DNA of 64,000 nt from an archaeon (lineage in GTDB: Archaea; Nanobdellota; Nanobdellia; Pacearchaeales; GW2011-AR1), in NCBI GenBank assembly GCA_018694115.1, contig JABHNB010000015.1:1-64000 (forward strand), written 5' to 3'. The notes under the pieces are model-generated. The model searched no databases. It had not been told where the DNA came from and was given only the letters and a program-made list of their open reading frames with translations. Below are positions 30,172 through 39,848 of this stretch, in pieces. Numbering within the stretch: the stretch's first letter is position 1; each line of letters starts with the position of its first letter. The position numbers were made by a program, and so were the translations under genes.

Positions 30172-31044
30172 TTATAATAAAACTGCGCCCTTAAATTGCC
30201 AGTCGTATCTTAAATGTCCGTCTGGGAAGAAAATAAGTTGTCTGAGATCTTTGCCTTCAGGTTTTATTGTTAGGCAATCTGAAAGACAAATGTTTTGTCC
30301 GTGAAGATCGTAAACAACTCCTCCGTGATCTAGGGTCATAAGCTTGTTTCCTTCTTCTTTTAGAAATGCGTCGATTTCCTCTAATTGTTTTCTTGTTAAT
30401 TGTCTCTTTTTAGTCCAGTTGAAGACTTCGATATCTTCTGATTCTTTTGGAGTTGTGACTCCCCTAACTGTAAGTTGTTCTACTCCCCATTCCTCAACTT
30501 TCTTAACTAACTCTTTTACTTCTTTTGCCGAGTCTATGTAGTCTTTTAGCATTATGCAACTAAGTCTAATTGAATATCCTAGCTTGTGAAGTTTATCGAT
30601 TACCTCTCCAAGTTCAATGTAGTCTGAGTGTGGCGTATAAATCTCCTTATTTCTTTTCTTGTCATAGTGGACCATAGAAATTGCGATTGTGTTTAAACCT
30701 AACTTTCTCCATTCTTTTAGATAGGGTTCGTATTTCTCAAATTGATTTCCAATTACTAATGCATTTGTTTGGATTTCAACTAATGGAAAATCAAATTTTT
30801 TCATGTGTTCTAGAAATTCAGTTATTTGATCTGGGTATAACAGGGGTTCTCCTTTTCCAGTTAGTAAGACTGTACTGACGTTATTTATTTGTGCTAATCT
30901 ACATGCTTTATCGAAGTTTAGCCAATTTACATCTTGTAGTTCGAAATTTAATCCTTGTTTTGGAGTCATCCTAGAAATACAATACGGGCAACTCGCGTTA
31001 CATGCTGCAGTTCCGACGACGATTGTGAATGTCTGTATTTTCAT
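30172..31044 (-). CDS. Radical SAM protein
   Basis: CNASCPYC cluster motif; VLLTGKGEPLLYP; end of NAD salvage operon. Confidence 0.85.
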   Translation of the reverse strand: MKIQTFTIVVGTAACNASCPYCISRMTPKQGLNFELQDVNWLNFDKACRLAQINNVSTVLLTGKGEPLLYPDQITEFLEHMKKFDFPLVEIQTNALVIGNQFEKYEPYLKEWRKLGLNTIAISMVHYDKKRNKEIYTPHSDYIELGEVIDKLHKLGYSIRLSCIMLKDYIDSAKEVKELVKKVEEWGVEQLTVRGVTTPKESEDIEVFNWTKKRQLTRKQLEEIDAFLKEEGNKLMTLDHGGVVYDLHGQNICLSDCLTIKPEGKDLRQLIFFPDGHLRYDWQFKGAVLL

Positions 31045-31619
31045 TTGTAAAGTCCTTTTTGTTTAATAAGTTCTACAATATTTGAGGGAAGGAATTCCTT
31101 AAATGTCTTCCCATTCTTGATCCTTTCTCGAATTTCTGTTGAAGATGTGGAGTCTGGATTGGAGGTTATTGTTCCGGCAATTTTCATTCCGAATTCATTA
31201 GTTATTGGGTAGCCAGGTCTTTTGAATACAATGAATTCTATTTCATTTATGAGTTCTTCATATTTGTTCCATCGAGAAATTTGTGAAGGGATGTCGGATC
31301 CCACGATTAGAAAAAACTTGTGGGGATGAATTTCCTTTAATTTTTTTATTGTATCTATCATATAACTTTTTTCTTCGGATTGGAGTTCTATTTCTTCGAT
31401 TTTTGTATTGGGTATATGCTCTATTGAACGCTTTATCATTTCGACTCTTGTTGGTCCATCAACTAGATCTTTTCCGAAAGCATGATTCCCACAGGGGAGT
31501 GCCCAAATTTCATCAACAAGTCCATTTTTTAGAGTATCTTCAATTAGGCGAACGTGTTCTTTGTGAATTGGATTAAAACTTCCTCCGAGAATTCCGATCT
31601 TCTTTGATTCAGCGTCCAT
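31041..31619 (-). CDS. nadD: Nicotinate-nucleotide adenylyltransferase, bacterial NadD type
   Basis: IGILGGSFNPIHKEHVRL; FLIVGSDIPSQISRW; STSSTEIRERIKNG. Confidence 0.85.
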   Translation of the reverse strand: MDAESKKIGILGGSFNPIHKEHVRLIEDTLKNGLVDEIWALPCGNHAFGKDLVDGPTRVEMIKRSIEHIPNTKIEEIELQSEEKSYMIDTIKKLKEIHPHKFFLIVGSDIPSQISRWNKYEELINEIEFIVFKRPGYPITNEFGMKIAGTITSNPDSTSSTEIRERIKNGKTFKEFLPSNIVELIKQKGLYK

Positions 31620-32043
31620 TTCTTTTTCTCCAGACTAGATAATCGTTTACCATGTCATTGTGGTCGAATGCAAGTTTTGGTATTTCGTCTAGTGAGAACC
31701 ATTCTACTTCTTTTGCATCGTCTCTTGGTTTTGCTATTCCTGAATATCTGCTTGCGATGTAGGTATGGGAGATTACGTGTCCACGTGGATCACGATCTGG
31801 GCTAGAATAATTATTTAATAGGATTAGGTCTTTCTCTTTTGCAATTAAACATGTTTCTTCTCCAAGTTCCCTGCAGGCTGCATGTTCAAGAGTTTCTTTT
31901 CCACAATCAAGATATCCTCCAGGTAATGCCCATTCTCCATTGGCTTCTTCTCCTCCTCGCTTAATTAGGAGGATTCTTTCCAAATTATCTTCTACAATCA
32001 CATCGACTGTTGCTGCTGGGTTAATGAATTCAACTTCGTGCAT
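31609..32043 (-). CDS. Nudix hydrolase (ADP-ribose pyrophosphatase-like)
   Basis: LPGGYLDCGKETLEHAACRELGEET Nudix box; SSPDRDPRGHVISHTY. Confidence 0.8.
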   Translation of the reverse strand: MHEVEFINPAATVDVIVEDNLERILLIKRGGEEANGEWALPGGYLDCGKETLEHAACRELGEETCLIAKEKDLILLNNYSSPDRDPRGHVISHTYIASRYSGIAKPRDDAKEVEWFSLDEIPKLAFDHNDMVNDYLVWRKRNGR

Positions 32044-32048
32044 TTTCC

Positions 32049-32903
32049 TTATACTCCGTTAATTTCATTTTCCTTGTAGGATAGATTTACTTTTCCTACG
32101 GGGGGAACCTTTCTTTTGTGTTCGTTTATTTTGTGTCTATGTGATACATCCTCTATGATTCTTCTTTCAAAACCTGTGATTTGTTGAATTTGTTCTGCGT
32201 CATACCCTTGATCAAAACCGTTTTGAACTATTTCTGCTTGGTCGTAGGTATATCCTAGATCTCCTTCATCAGTTTGGCCTTGACATAATCCTGCAGTTGG
32301 TACTCGGCCTACAAGATCTTCGGGGGCCCCAAGGTGTTTTGCTAATTCCCTAACCAATCTTTTTGGCAGATTTCCTAGTATGTTGTTATCTACTGCTCCG
32401 TCTCCTCGTTTTGTAAAATAACCCAATACATAATCTTCATCTCGATTTCCAGTTCCCATAACTCTGCAATTTTTGGCTGCGGCAATTCTGCTTAAGATAA
32501 CTGCCCTTGTTTCGGAGTATAAGTTTCCTTTATCAAATTCATTATCTATTTCTGGGAACTGATTAATGAATGCCTCGGCGATTGGCTCAATTGGAATTGT
32601 TATGTCCTTTATTCCTAGGTTTTTTGCTACCTTTAAACCGTCTTGTTCATCACTGACGTGATTTGCTTTTGAGGGCATTATAATTCCAAATAATTTTAAT
32701 GGTTTTTCACCGGGATTGTTTTTGTTATATTTATCAAAGGCATATTTGCATAGGTATGCAACAGTTGTTGAATCGATTCCCCCACTTAATCCTAGAACTC
32801 CTCCGTCTGCTCCAGATCCTCTTGTGAATCTAATAATTTCTTCGGCAAGCTGATTTAATGCTTCTTTTGTTCCTTCTGTGAAATACGCTTTTTTTATTTT
32901 CAT
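32049..32903 (-). CDS. nadE: NH3-dependent NAD+ synthetase
   Basis: LGLSGGIDSTTVAYLC; TGNRDEDYVLGYFTKRGDGAVD. Confidence 0.9.
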   Translation of the reverse strand: MKIKKAYFTEGTKEALNQLAEEIIRFTRGSGADGGVLGLSGGIDSTTVAYLCKYAFDKYNKNNPGEKPLKLFGIIMPSKANHVSDEQDGLKVAKNLGIKDITIPIEPIAEAFINQFPEIDNEFDKGNLYSETRAVILSRIAAAKNCRVMGTGNRDEDYVLGYFTKRGDGAVDNNILGNLPKRLVRELAKHLGAPEDLVGRVPTAGLCQGQTDEGDLGYTYDQAEIVQNGFDQGYDAEQIQQITGFERRIIEDVSHRHKINEHKRKVPPVGKVNLSYKENEINGV

Positions 32904-32940
32904 TTTATTGTAATTATTTCTCAATTTAACTTTATAATCG

Positions 32941-33591
32941 TTAGCTTCTCCATATTTTGCCTTCAAGAACATCTTTCAGGTTTACAAATTCAGCTCCTGC
33001 CCTTTCCATATCATTTACTGCTTTTTTTGTGTCTCCGGGATTGGCTTCTAATGCATATATTCCTTCATTTACGACATACGTTTGAATTCCATTTTTTTGC
33101 ATTCCCAAAACTGCGTCTTTAACGCACCAGTCAGTCAAAACTCCATAAACTACTGCTTCATCTATTTTTGCATAGTTCATGAATTCTCCAACTGCAGGAT
33201 TTGTGTGGATGTCATACATTTGTTTTTCGAAGAGGATTCCCCTTTGTTTGAGACCTTGCTTGAATATCTCTAGATCTATGTGTTCATCCAGATAGTGCGG
33301 ATGTATTATTCCTCCAAAATCTGTTTCCGGAATTTTTCTTAGGCCTTCTGTCCCCTTTTTTGTATGCATTGGAAATGGTCCTCCGTTTACAATTAATTCT
33401 ACTTCCCTATGGCTATATTCTGGAGTTCCAAAATGAACATCCATCCCCCCGACCAACATAATGCCGTTATCTTTTGCATATTGTGTTAATTGACCTAATG
33501 CTGGTCTAATTATTTCTACACCCTTAGCATACATTGGTGCTCCAAGATCCATAAAATCCTTTTGTGTTTCTACGTCGTAGAAGATTCTCAT
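32941..33591 (-). CDS. pncA: Nicotinamidase-like (isochorismatase fold)
   Basis: VETQKDFM (Asp), DVHFGTPEYSH metal motif, VYGVLTDWCVKDAVLGM (Cys). Confidence 0.8.
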   Translation of the reverse strand: MRIFYDVETQKDFMDLGAPMYAKGVEIIRPALGQLTQYAKDNGIMLVGGMDVHFGTPEYSHREVELIVNGGPFPMHTKKGTEGLRKIPETDFGGIIHPHYLDEHIDLEIFKQGLKQRGILFEKQMYDIHTNPAVGEFMNYAKIDEAVVYGVLTDWCVKDAVLGMQKNGIQTYVVNEGIYALEANPGDTKKAVNDMERAGAEFVNLKDVLEGKIWRS

Positions 33592-34730
33592 TATAATACT
33601 CTCTCCATATATTTTTTATTTGGTTTTGGGGGCCTTCCGTTCTTGTGAGTTATGTTTCTTGCTTCGACATCTCTTCCGACGTAAAAGTCTACTTGATCTG
33701 GTTCTTCCCCAACTGCAATAACATCTGCTGTTGCTGTCCGAATTCCGTCAAGAAAACCTGCACCAAGGAAATCATATAATCTCATTTTGAATTCTCTTTC
33801 TCCTTCATTGAAGGCCTTGACTTTCTCAGGATTACTAAATCCACTACTTAGTCCGGTTTTTACATACTCATGACTTGCTTCGTTAAGTGCTTTTCTTAGT
33901 GCACGTACTCCATAAACAGTGACCCCATTTCCTTCCCAGAATTTTCTATTTCCGGACCTTCCACCTTCTGAAAGATTTTCGCCACAGGTATCTGTTCTGA
34001 CCCCATATAGATTTCCATTAAGAACTTCTGCGGTTGCTATAGAATCTGTTATTTCTCTATTTGCATAATCTATTAGTGCAATTCTTGGAACTGCCGGATC
34101 GATAACTTCGTTGAATGCTTTTGTGGATTCTACTACCGCGTTATTTCTTCCGAAATAGTATGCGAATATGTTTTCTAATGCATGGGGGATTGTTCCTGAC
34201 CCTTCTTTTCCGACTAGTTCTGCCCCATTATCTGTTGCAACTGCAGCACATCCATTTGCAAACGCTAGATTTGCTAATGCAGAATCATAAGTCCAGTGCC
34301 AGTGCCTTGCTCCAAAGTATAAAACGGGCCTATCTCCTGCAAGATCTACCACTTGCCTCATTTGCTCTCCGATAGCATTGAAATCAAGATCTTTCTTGTC
34401 GTTTTCTCTTGTTACTTCTGCTGCGATTGGCCCTAGATATACCGTTTCTAATTCGTCGATTTCCTGGATTGGCGAAATGATGTTTAGTTGAGTTTCCCCA
34501 GATTCATATGTTGACCCTTTTGGCTTTGCATAAATTCTTCCTCCAACTTCAGCTATATTAGAATTACTTGTAATTATGTCTACTGCTTCTTCTAAGCCTG
34601 CAACTTTTCCTGGGCCCTTCCTCACAAATACTTGCATATTTACCCAAGGATTCATATCCTTTGCTTTCAAGATTTCGTTGAATCTTAGGAAGTATTTGTC
34701 CGTGTACTTTTGCATCTTGTTCTTTGCCAT
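33591..34730 (-). CDS. pncB: Nicotinate phosphoribosyltransferase
   Basis: FGARHWHWTYDSALANLAFANGCAAVATDNGAELVG; operon neighbours. Confidence 0.8.
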   Translation of the reverse strand: MAKNKMQKYTDKYFLRFNEILKAKDMNPWVNMQVFVRKGPGKVAGLEEAVDIITSNSNIAEVGGRIYAKPKGSTYESGETQLNIISPIQEIDELETVYLGPIAAEVTRENDKKDLDFNAIGEQMRQVVDLAGDRPVLYFGARHWHWTYDSALANLAFANGCAAVATDNGAELVGKEGSGTIPHALENIFAYYFGRNNAVVESTKAFNEVIDPAVPRIALIDYANREITDSIATAEVLNGNLYGVRTDTCGENLSEGGRSGNRKFWEGNGVTVYGVRALRKALNEASHEYVKTGLSSGFSNPEKVKAFNEGEREFKMRLYDFLGAGFLDGIRTATADVIAVGEEPDQVDFYVGRDVEARNITHKNGRPPKPNKKYMERVL

Positions 34731-34733
34731 GAC

Positions 34734-34754
34734 ATAGTGTATAATATACACTAT
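34734..34754. promoter_or_regulatory. Perfect 21-nt palindrome ATAGTGTATA-A-TATACACTAT at NAD operon promoter (candidate NrtR operator)
   Basis: 10-nt exactly complementary arms; lies between the minus-strand TATA (TTTATATAG) and the pncB ATG at 34730. Confidence 0.8.
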
Positions 34755-34815
34755 ATAAAGATTGTGGTTCTGGAATATATGTGTTTTTTAGGTGATTTTT
34801 GGAATAATTTGAGAA

Positions 34816-35394
34816 TTAAATTGCTAGAGCGATTAAAGTACCTTCGATGATTCCTGCAATTATAAGAAGTGGAACGATTACGAAGACGAAAAATCTCATG
34901 GATTCCTTGAAATCTTTTTTGAATGATTTCCATTTATCTTTCTTTTTGAAAAGATTACTTCCGAGTTTTATTCCAAATCCGATTGAAAGAATTATTGCCG
35001 GAAGTTCAAAAATCCCATGTGGTAGAAGTCTCCAGAGTATGAAGATACCATTTTCTTCAACTGCGAATCTCATGACGAATCCTATTAGATAACCATTGAA
35101 GATGCTGGTGATGAATGGGAATACTCCGAATAACGCTCCAAGAATTATTGCGAAGAAGCTTGCTTGTAAGTTGTTAAAGAATATGTAGGAGATTATTTCT
35201 TGAGTATTAAGTCCTTCAAGACCGAGCATCATTTCTTGGATAAGTGCGTTAATTTGGTCGGTAAAAAATATTGGTGCTGCGAATCCAATTAGAATAAATA
35301 TGCAGAAAGTTAATAGGGCTGTTACAACATACCATCTAGACTCCTTAAGAAATCTCCAACAGGCTGCGTAGTTTCCTTCTTTTTGTTTTTTCAT
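34816..35394 (-). CDS. SpoIIM/DUF95-family membrane protein
   Basis: ILGALFGVFPFITSIFNGYLIGF...LWRLLPHGIFELPAIILSIGFG. Confidence 0.8.
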   Translation of the reverse strand: MKKQKEGNYAACWRFLKESRWYVVTALLTFCIFILIGFAAPIFFTDQINALIQEMMLGLEGLNTQEIISYIFFNNLQASFFAIILGALFGVFPFITSIFNGYLIGFVMRFAVEENGIFILWRLLPHGIFELPAIILSIGFGIKLGSNLFKKKDKWKSFKKDFKESMRFFVFVIVPLLIIAGIIEGTLIALAI

Positions 35395-35400
35395 TTGTAG

Positions 35401-36042
35401 TTATCTTGAAAAGTATCTACTAATCATCTTAGTTTTTCTTGGATATTTTTTCTTTAGATAGAATCCGTAAGCAAGTCCGATGATCAATCCTCCAAGGTGT
35501 GCAGTATTTCCAATTGGGAGTCCTGCTGCTAGGGATAGTGCCCAAAGACCGAACATTAAAACTCCCATTGCTGCCCACATTGGCATTGGAATGATAAAGA
35601 AAACTAGAACTGGAAGCCGGGGTGTCAAAACTGCAAGCAATCCCCCTAAACCAAATATTGCTCCAGATGCACCGACGGCAAAAACGTTAATATCTGATCC
35701 GGTTATCCATGAAATTAATACGAAGAGTATTCCTGCAGAAAGTCCTGCTACAAAATAGAATGTTAGAAATCTCTTTTTCCCTATTAATTTTTCTACAAAA
35801 CTTCCAATGAACATTAGTGAAATCATGTTAGCTACCAAATGTAAAACTCCTGCATGTAAGAACATGCTTGTAATGAAGGTCCAAATGTTTTTCCCTGCTA
35901 AAATTGCTGCTGGTTGAAGTGCTAATAATGAGATCACAGTATCTTGGCTCATTGAGTTTAGTAAAATTAAAAAGACGAGAAATGCTACCGCATTAATTGC
36001 GATTATCCAGCCAGTATATGTTGCAAATATTTTTTGTCTCAT
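35401..36042 (-). CDS. Rhomboid-family intramembrane serine protease
   Basis: GASGAIFGLGG (GxSG), NTAHLGGLIIGLAYG (His), HLVANMISL. Confidence 0.9.
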   Translation of the reverse strand: MRQKIFATYTGWIIAINAVAFLVFLILLNSMSQDTVISLLALQPAAILAGKNIWTFITSMFLHAGVLHLVANMISLMFIGSFVEKLIGKKRFLTFYFVAGLSAGILFVLISWITGSDINVFAVGASGAIFGLGGLLAVLTPRLPVLVFFIIPMPMWAAMGVLMFGLWALSLAAGLPIGNTAHLGGLIIGLAYGFYLKKKYPRKTKMISRYFSR

Positions 36043-36081
36043 GTGATTAGTGGGGAATCTCCATTTAATAAAAGTTTGTAA

Positions 36082-36912
36082 TTATTTCTTCTTTTTCTTA
36101 GAAAGCTTTTTCTTCAATTTGCTTGCAAGGCTTGATTTTTTCTTCACAACTTTCTTCTTAGCAACCTTTTTCTTAACCGGCTTCTTCTTTTTCTTAGCAA
36201 CCTTTTTCTTCACAACTTTCTTCTTAGCAACCTTTTTCTTCATAACTTTCTTCTTAGGATTTTTCTTTTCTTCTTCTGCTTTCAGTTTTGCTCTTGCTGC
36301 AGCTCTTGCTTTCTTAAGAAGCTCTTTCCTTGCTGCTTCTTCTTTTGCAAGTTTTTTATCTGCACGTGCTCTTCTCTTTCTATCTTTCTCTCTTAATTCC
36401 TCTAGCTCTGATTCTATTAGTGTAAGATCTTTTCCTGTCTTCGTGATCTTTGCTTTTGTATCTCTAATTGACTTAGAATTATCGGATAACTCATAAACCT
36501 CTGCACATTCTTCACAGGTAAATCCATGTTCAAGTGCCTTTTCTTCTGTGACTTCAATATCACATTGGTGGCAGATATAGAATCTTTTTGTTTCTCTACT
36601 GTTGAGAATTGCATTGAGATCGTTTATCTTTTTTTGTAATGATTGTTGGAGTTTCTCAAGACATTTTTCTGATTTGAGTGTCCAATAATAAATATACCAT
36701 CCTTTTCTCTTATCCTTTTTTCTAATGAAAGAGACAAGTCCTTCGGCAGATAATTTATATAAAATATTTCTAACTTGATTTATCGTTAGTTCCATCTTCT
36801 TTGCAATTAGAAATTCGTTTACATCTTTCTTTCCGAATAGAGTATCTACGATTCTTCCGGTTTCAGCTCCGGCGAGTTCTTCGACGAGATCTTGTAGAAG
36901 TTTTACTTGCAT
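36082..36912 (-). CDS. tfe: Transcription factor E alpha with long Lys-rich C-terminal tail
   Basis: N-terminal wHTH, CHQCDIEVTEEKALEHGFTCEECA zinc ribbon; tail of KKKVAKKKVVKKK repeats. Confidence 0.85.
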   Translation of the reverse strand: MQVKLLQDLVEELAGAETGRIVDTLFGKKDVNEFLIAKKMELTINQVRNILYKLSAEGLVSFIRKKDKRKGWYIYYWTLKSEKCLEKLQQSLQKKINDLNAILNSRETKRFYICHQCDIEVTEEKALEHGFTCEECAEVYELSDNSKSIRDTKAKITKTGKDLTLIESELEELREKDRKRRARADKKLAKEEAARKELLKKARAAARAKLKAEEEKKNPKKKVMKKKVAKKKVVKKKVAKKKKKPVKKKVAKKKVVKKKSSLASKLKKKLSKKKKK

Positions 36913-37013
36913 AGATAATAAAATTTTCTTTCTTTTAAATACCTTTCTTTTGGGTCTGTAGTCATTATATAATTAATATAAACCTATAAAAAAGAAATCT
37001 GGTTTTTACTGAC

Positions 37014-37649
37014 ATGGGATTGTTTAGTAGTAAGGAAAAAGTACCCGAGATTCCTCCGGCACCTCAATTACCAGAATTGCCTAGTGCACCTGTATCTGAA
37101 TCCGAGAAGAAAGATCTTCCCGAATTACCTTCCATTCCAATTTCTCCCCATAACAGTGCTCTGAATCAGGAAATGGTTAAATCTGCAGTTAGTGATGATA
37201 ATGTCCCTGAGGAAAATGAGGTGAATGTGGATATCCCTGCGGACCTCCACATTAAAGAGGAAGGAGAGGAATCAATGATTCCTCCTAAGCCTTCTGAGAC
37301 AGAGATTCCAGAACCTTCCAGTACGATTCCTGAGCCTCCAAAATCTATGCCCTCTGGAGAAACTAAGAAGACTCTAGAACTTACTCCGTCGATGGGAAGT
37401 ACGGCCTCTCCGGTGAAACCCGTAACTCAATCTCACGAACCAATTTTTGTGAGAATTGATAAGTTTCAGGAATCTCAGAAGAATTTTGATCAGATAAAGG
37501 AGGGTGTTAAGGAAATTGAATCGATTTTGAAGAAGGTGAAAGATGTTAAGGCGAAGGAGGAGGAAGAGCTAGCTGCCTGGACCCAAGATTTGGAGAAGAT
37601 TAAGTCGCGGTTGGCAGAGGTTGATTCAAATATTTTCGATCAAATTTAA
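37014..37649 (+). CDS. Pro/Glu-rich coiled-coil hypothetical protein
   Basis: Intact ORF, low-complexity N-terminus, coiled-coil C-terminus. Confidence 0.55.
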   Translation: MGLFSSKEKVPEIPPAPQLPELPSAPVSESEKKDLPELPSIPISPHNSALNQEMVKSAVSDDNVPEENEVNVDIPADLHIKEEGEESMIPPKPSETEIPEPSSTIPEPPKSMPSGETKKTLELTPSMGSTASPVKPVTQSHEPIFVRIDKFQESQKNFDQIKEGVKEIESILKKVKDVKAKEEEELAAWTQDLEKIKSRLAEVDSNIFDQI

Positions 37650-37657
37650 TTCTCAAA

Positions 37658-38017
37658 ATGGCAGATAAAAAAGAATTGTATGTTTCAATAGATCCTGCAG
37701 TTTATCGAACGAATAAATCTAATGTTCTTCTTTGTCAGGCAGATTTATTGGATGCAATTAAGCGATTACAGAACCTAAGAGTTCTTGCTCGTCAGAAAGC
37801 TAAGTTAAAAATTGAACTGCATAAGTTGTTCTCTGCAGTTTTAACTAACCTGGATAAGATAAAGGGAAGATTACCTACTCCCAAGGTTCCTAAGTCGGTT
37901 AAGGAAGTGGCTGAGAAAGAGGATAAGGTCGGAGTTAAGATAGATCTTTCAAAGCGGGCGGCTGTTGATCAAGAGCTAAGGGAGATTCAAGAAAAGTTAA
38001 GAGAGCTTAATGGCTAA
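37658..38017 (+). CDS. Coiled-coil hypothetical protein
   Basis: Intact ORF co-directional with the preceding gene. Confidence 0.55.
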   Translation: MADKKELYVSIDPAVYRTNKSNVLLCQADLLDAIKRLQNLRVLARQKAKLKIELHKLFSAVLTNLDKIKGRLPTPKVPKSVKEVAEKEDKVGVKIDLSKRAAVDQELREIQEKLRELNG

Positions 38018-38048
38018 ATCTTAAAAACCCCCAACTCCTTCTCATTTT

Positions 38049-39809
38049 ATGGATAGAAAAGAATTGATTAAGAAATATATTGAATTTTTCAAGTCGAAGA
38101 ATCATAAGGAAATTCAGAATGCTAGTCTGATTCCTGAAAATGATCCGACAACATTATTTATTGGATCTGGAATGGAGACAATAATTCCTTTCCTTTTAGG
38201 ACAAAAACATCCGCAGGGCAAAAGGATAGTTAATATTCAAAGATGTTTAAGGACTGGAGACATAGAAGAAGTCGGGAATAGCACCCACCACACCCTGTTA
38301 GAAATGATGGGAAATTGGTCATTGGGAGATTATTTCAAAAAAGAAGCAATAGAATACTCATTCGAATTAGCAACAAAAGTTTTCAAATTACCTATTGAGA
38401 GATTAGCAGTTTCAGTATTTGCAGGAGATAAGCGATCATCGAGGGATGAAGAGGCTGCGGAGATTTGGAAGTTATTGGGAATTCCAGAAGAAAGAATAAC
38501 ATTTTTAGAAGATAATTGGTGGGGCCCAATAGGAGAAACAGGGCCTTGCGGAACTGACACCGAAATGTTTTTTTGGAAACTAAATGATGTTCCTGCCCCA
38601 AAAAAGTTTGATCCCCAGGATGAAAATTGGGTAGAAATTTGGAATGATGTTTTAATGGGATTTATAAAAAATAAAGATGGAAGTTTTGAAGAGTCAGATC
38701 AAAAAAACATAGACAATGGCCGAGGTCTCGAAAGAGTTCTGGCAGTCTTAAATGGTTTTGATGACAATTATCTCACAGACATCTGGCAACCTTTAATAAA
38801 ACAAATAGAAAAACTCTCAAACAAAACCTACAAGGGAAACGAGAGAATAATGAGAATTATTGCAGACCATATTAGGGCATCGGTTTTCTTAATTGCCGAC
38901 GGGGTAACTCCATCCAATACTGAACAGGGTTATATTTTAAGAAGATTAATCCGGCGGGCAGTAAGGTATTCTGGGGAATTGGGTATTTCCAAGGATGCAG
39001 ATTTAACAACACCAATAGTAAAAAAGATCCTCGAGATATATGACGATTACGATATCCTAAAAAAGAATAAGCAAAAAATAATTGATGAGTTGAATAAGGA
39101 AGAAGATAAGTTTGAGAAAACTCTTGAAAAGGGCTTAAATATTTTCAATAGAATTACAAAAGATAAAAAAACCATTGATGGGAAAAATTCATTCTTACTT
39201 TTTCAGTCCTATGGTTTTCCAATCGAAATGACAATTGAGTTAGCAAAAGAAAATGGAATAAAAGTTGATGAAAAAGGATTTGCTAAGGAATTGGCAAGTC
39301 ATCAGGAATTGAGTAGAACTGCTTCTTCCGGGAAATTCAAATCAGGACTTGCAGATGATAGTGAGGCGACTAAGAAGTTGCATACTGCAACACACCTTAT
39401 GAATGAAGCTTTGAGAATTGTCCTAGATAAACCTGATTTACATCAGAGAGGTTCTAATATTACTTCTGAAAGATTGAGGTTTGATTTTAATTTTGATCGA
39501 AAGTTAACTCCTGAAGAACTCAAAGAAGTGGAGGATATGGTGAATTTGAAGATTAAAGCTAACTTGCCTGTTGTTTGTGATGTCATGCCTGTTAAGAAGG
39601 CTAAGGCGGCTGGTGCAGGAGGAGTATTTGATAGTAAGTATGGTGAAGATGTTAGGGTTTACACTGTCGGTTCAATTGGAAAGGAATTTAGTAAGGAAAT
39701 TTGTGCGGGCCCCCACGTAGATAATACTTCCGAGTTAGGAACTTTTAAGATTGTTAAGGAAAGTTCTTCTAGTTCTGGTGTAAGAAGGATTAAGGCTGTT
39801 CTTGAGTGA
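38049..39809 (+). CDS. alaS: Alanyl-tRNA synthetase, bacterial-like short form lacking C-Ala domain
   Basis: LIPENDPTTLFIGSGMETIIPFLLGQKHPQGKRIVNIQRCLRTGDIEEVG; LHTATHLMNEAL; CAGPHV editing motif; ends at 586 aa. Confidence 0.9.
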   Translation: MDRKELIKKYIEFFKSKNHKEIQNASLIPENDPTTLFIGSGMETIIPFLLGQKHPQGKRIVNIQRCLRTGDIEEVGNSTHHTLLEMMGNWSLGDYFKKEAIEYSFELATKVFKLPIERLAVSVFAGDKRSSRDEEAAEIWKLLGIPEERITFLEDNWWGPIGETGPCGTDTEMFFWKLNDVPAPKKFDPQDENWVEIWNDVLMGFIKNKDGSFEESDQKNIDNGRGLERVLAVLNGFDDNYLTDIWQPLIKQIEKLSNKTYKGNERIMRIIADHIRASVFLIADGVTPSNTEQGYILRRLIRRAVRYSGELGISKDADLTTPIVKKILEIYDDYDILKKNKQKIIDELNKEEDKFEKTLEKGLNIFNRITKDKKTIDGKNSFLLFQSYGFPIEMTIELAKENGIKVDEKGFAKELASHQELSRTASSGKFKSGLADDSEATKKLHTATHLMNEALRIVLDKPDLHQRGSNITSERLRFDFNFDRKLTPEELKEVEDMVNLKIKANLPVVCDVMPVKKAKAAGAGGVFDSKYGEDVRVYTVGSIGKEFSKEICAGPHVDNTSELGTFKIVKESSSSSGVRRIKAVLE

Positions 39810-39848
39810 TTTTAATAAATCAAAAAATAAAAAATAAAAAATTTGGTT

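Noticed and set aside
36050-36496. 148-aa Phe/Leu-rich plus-strand ORF
   Set aside because: Antisense of the Lys-rich TFE tail; low-complexity artefact.
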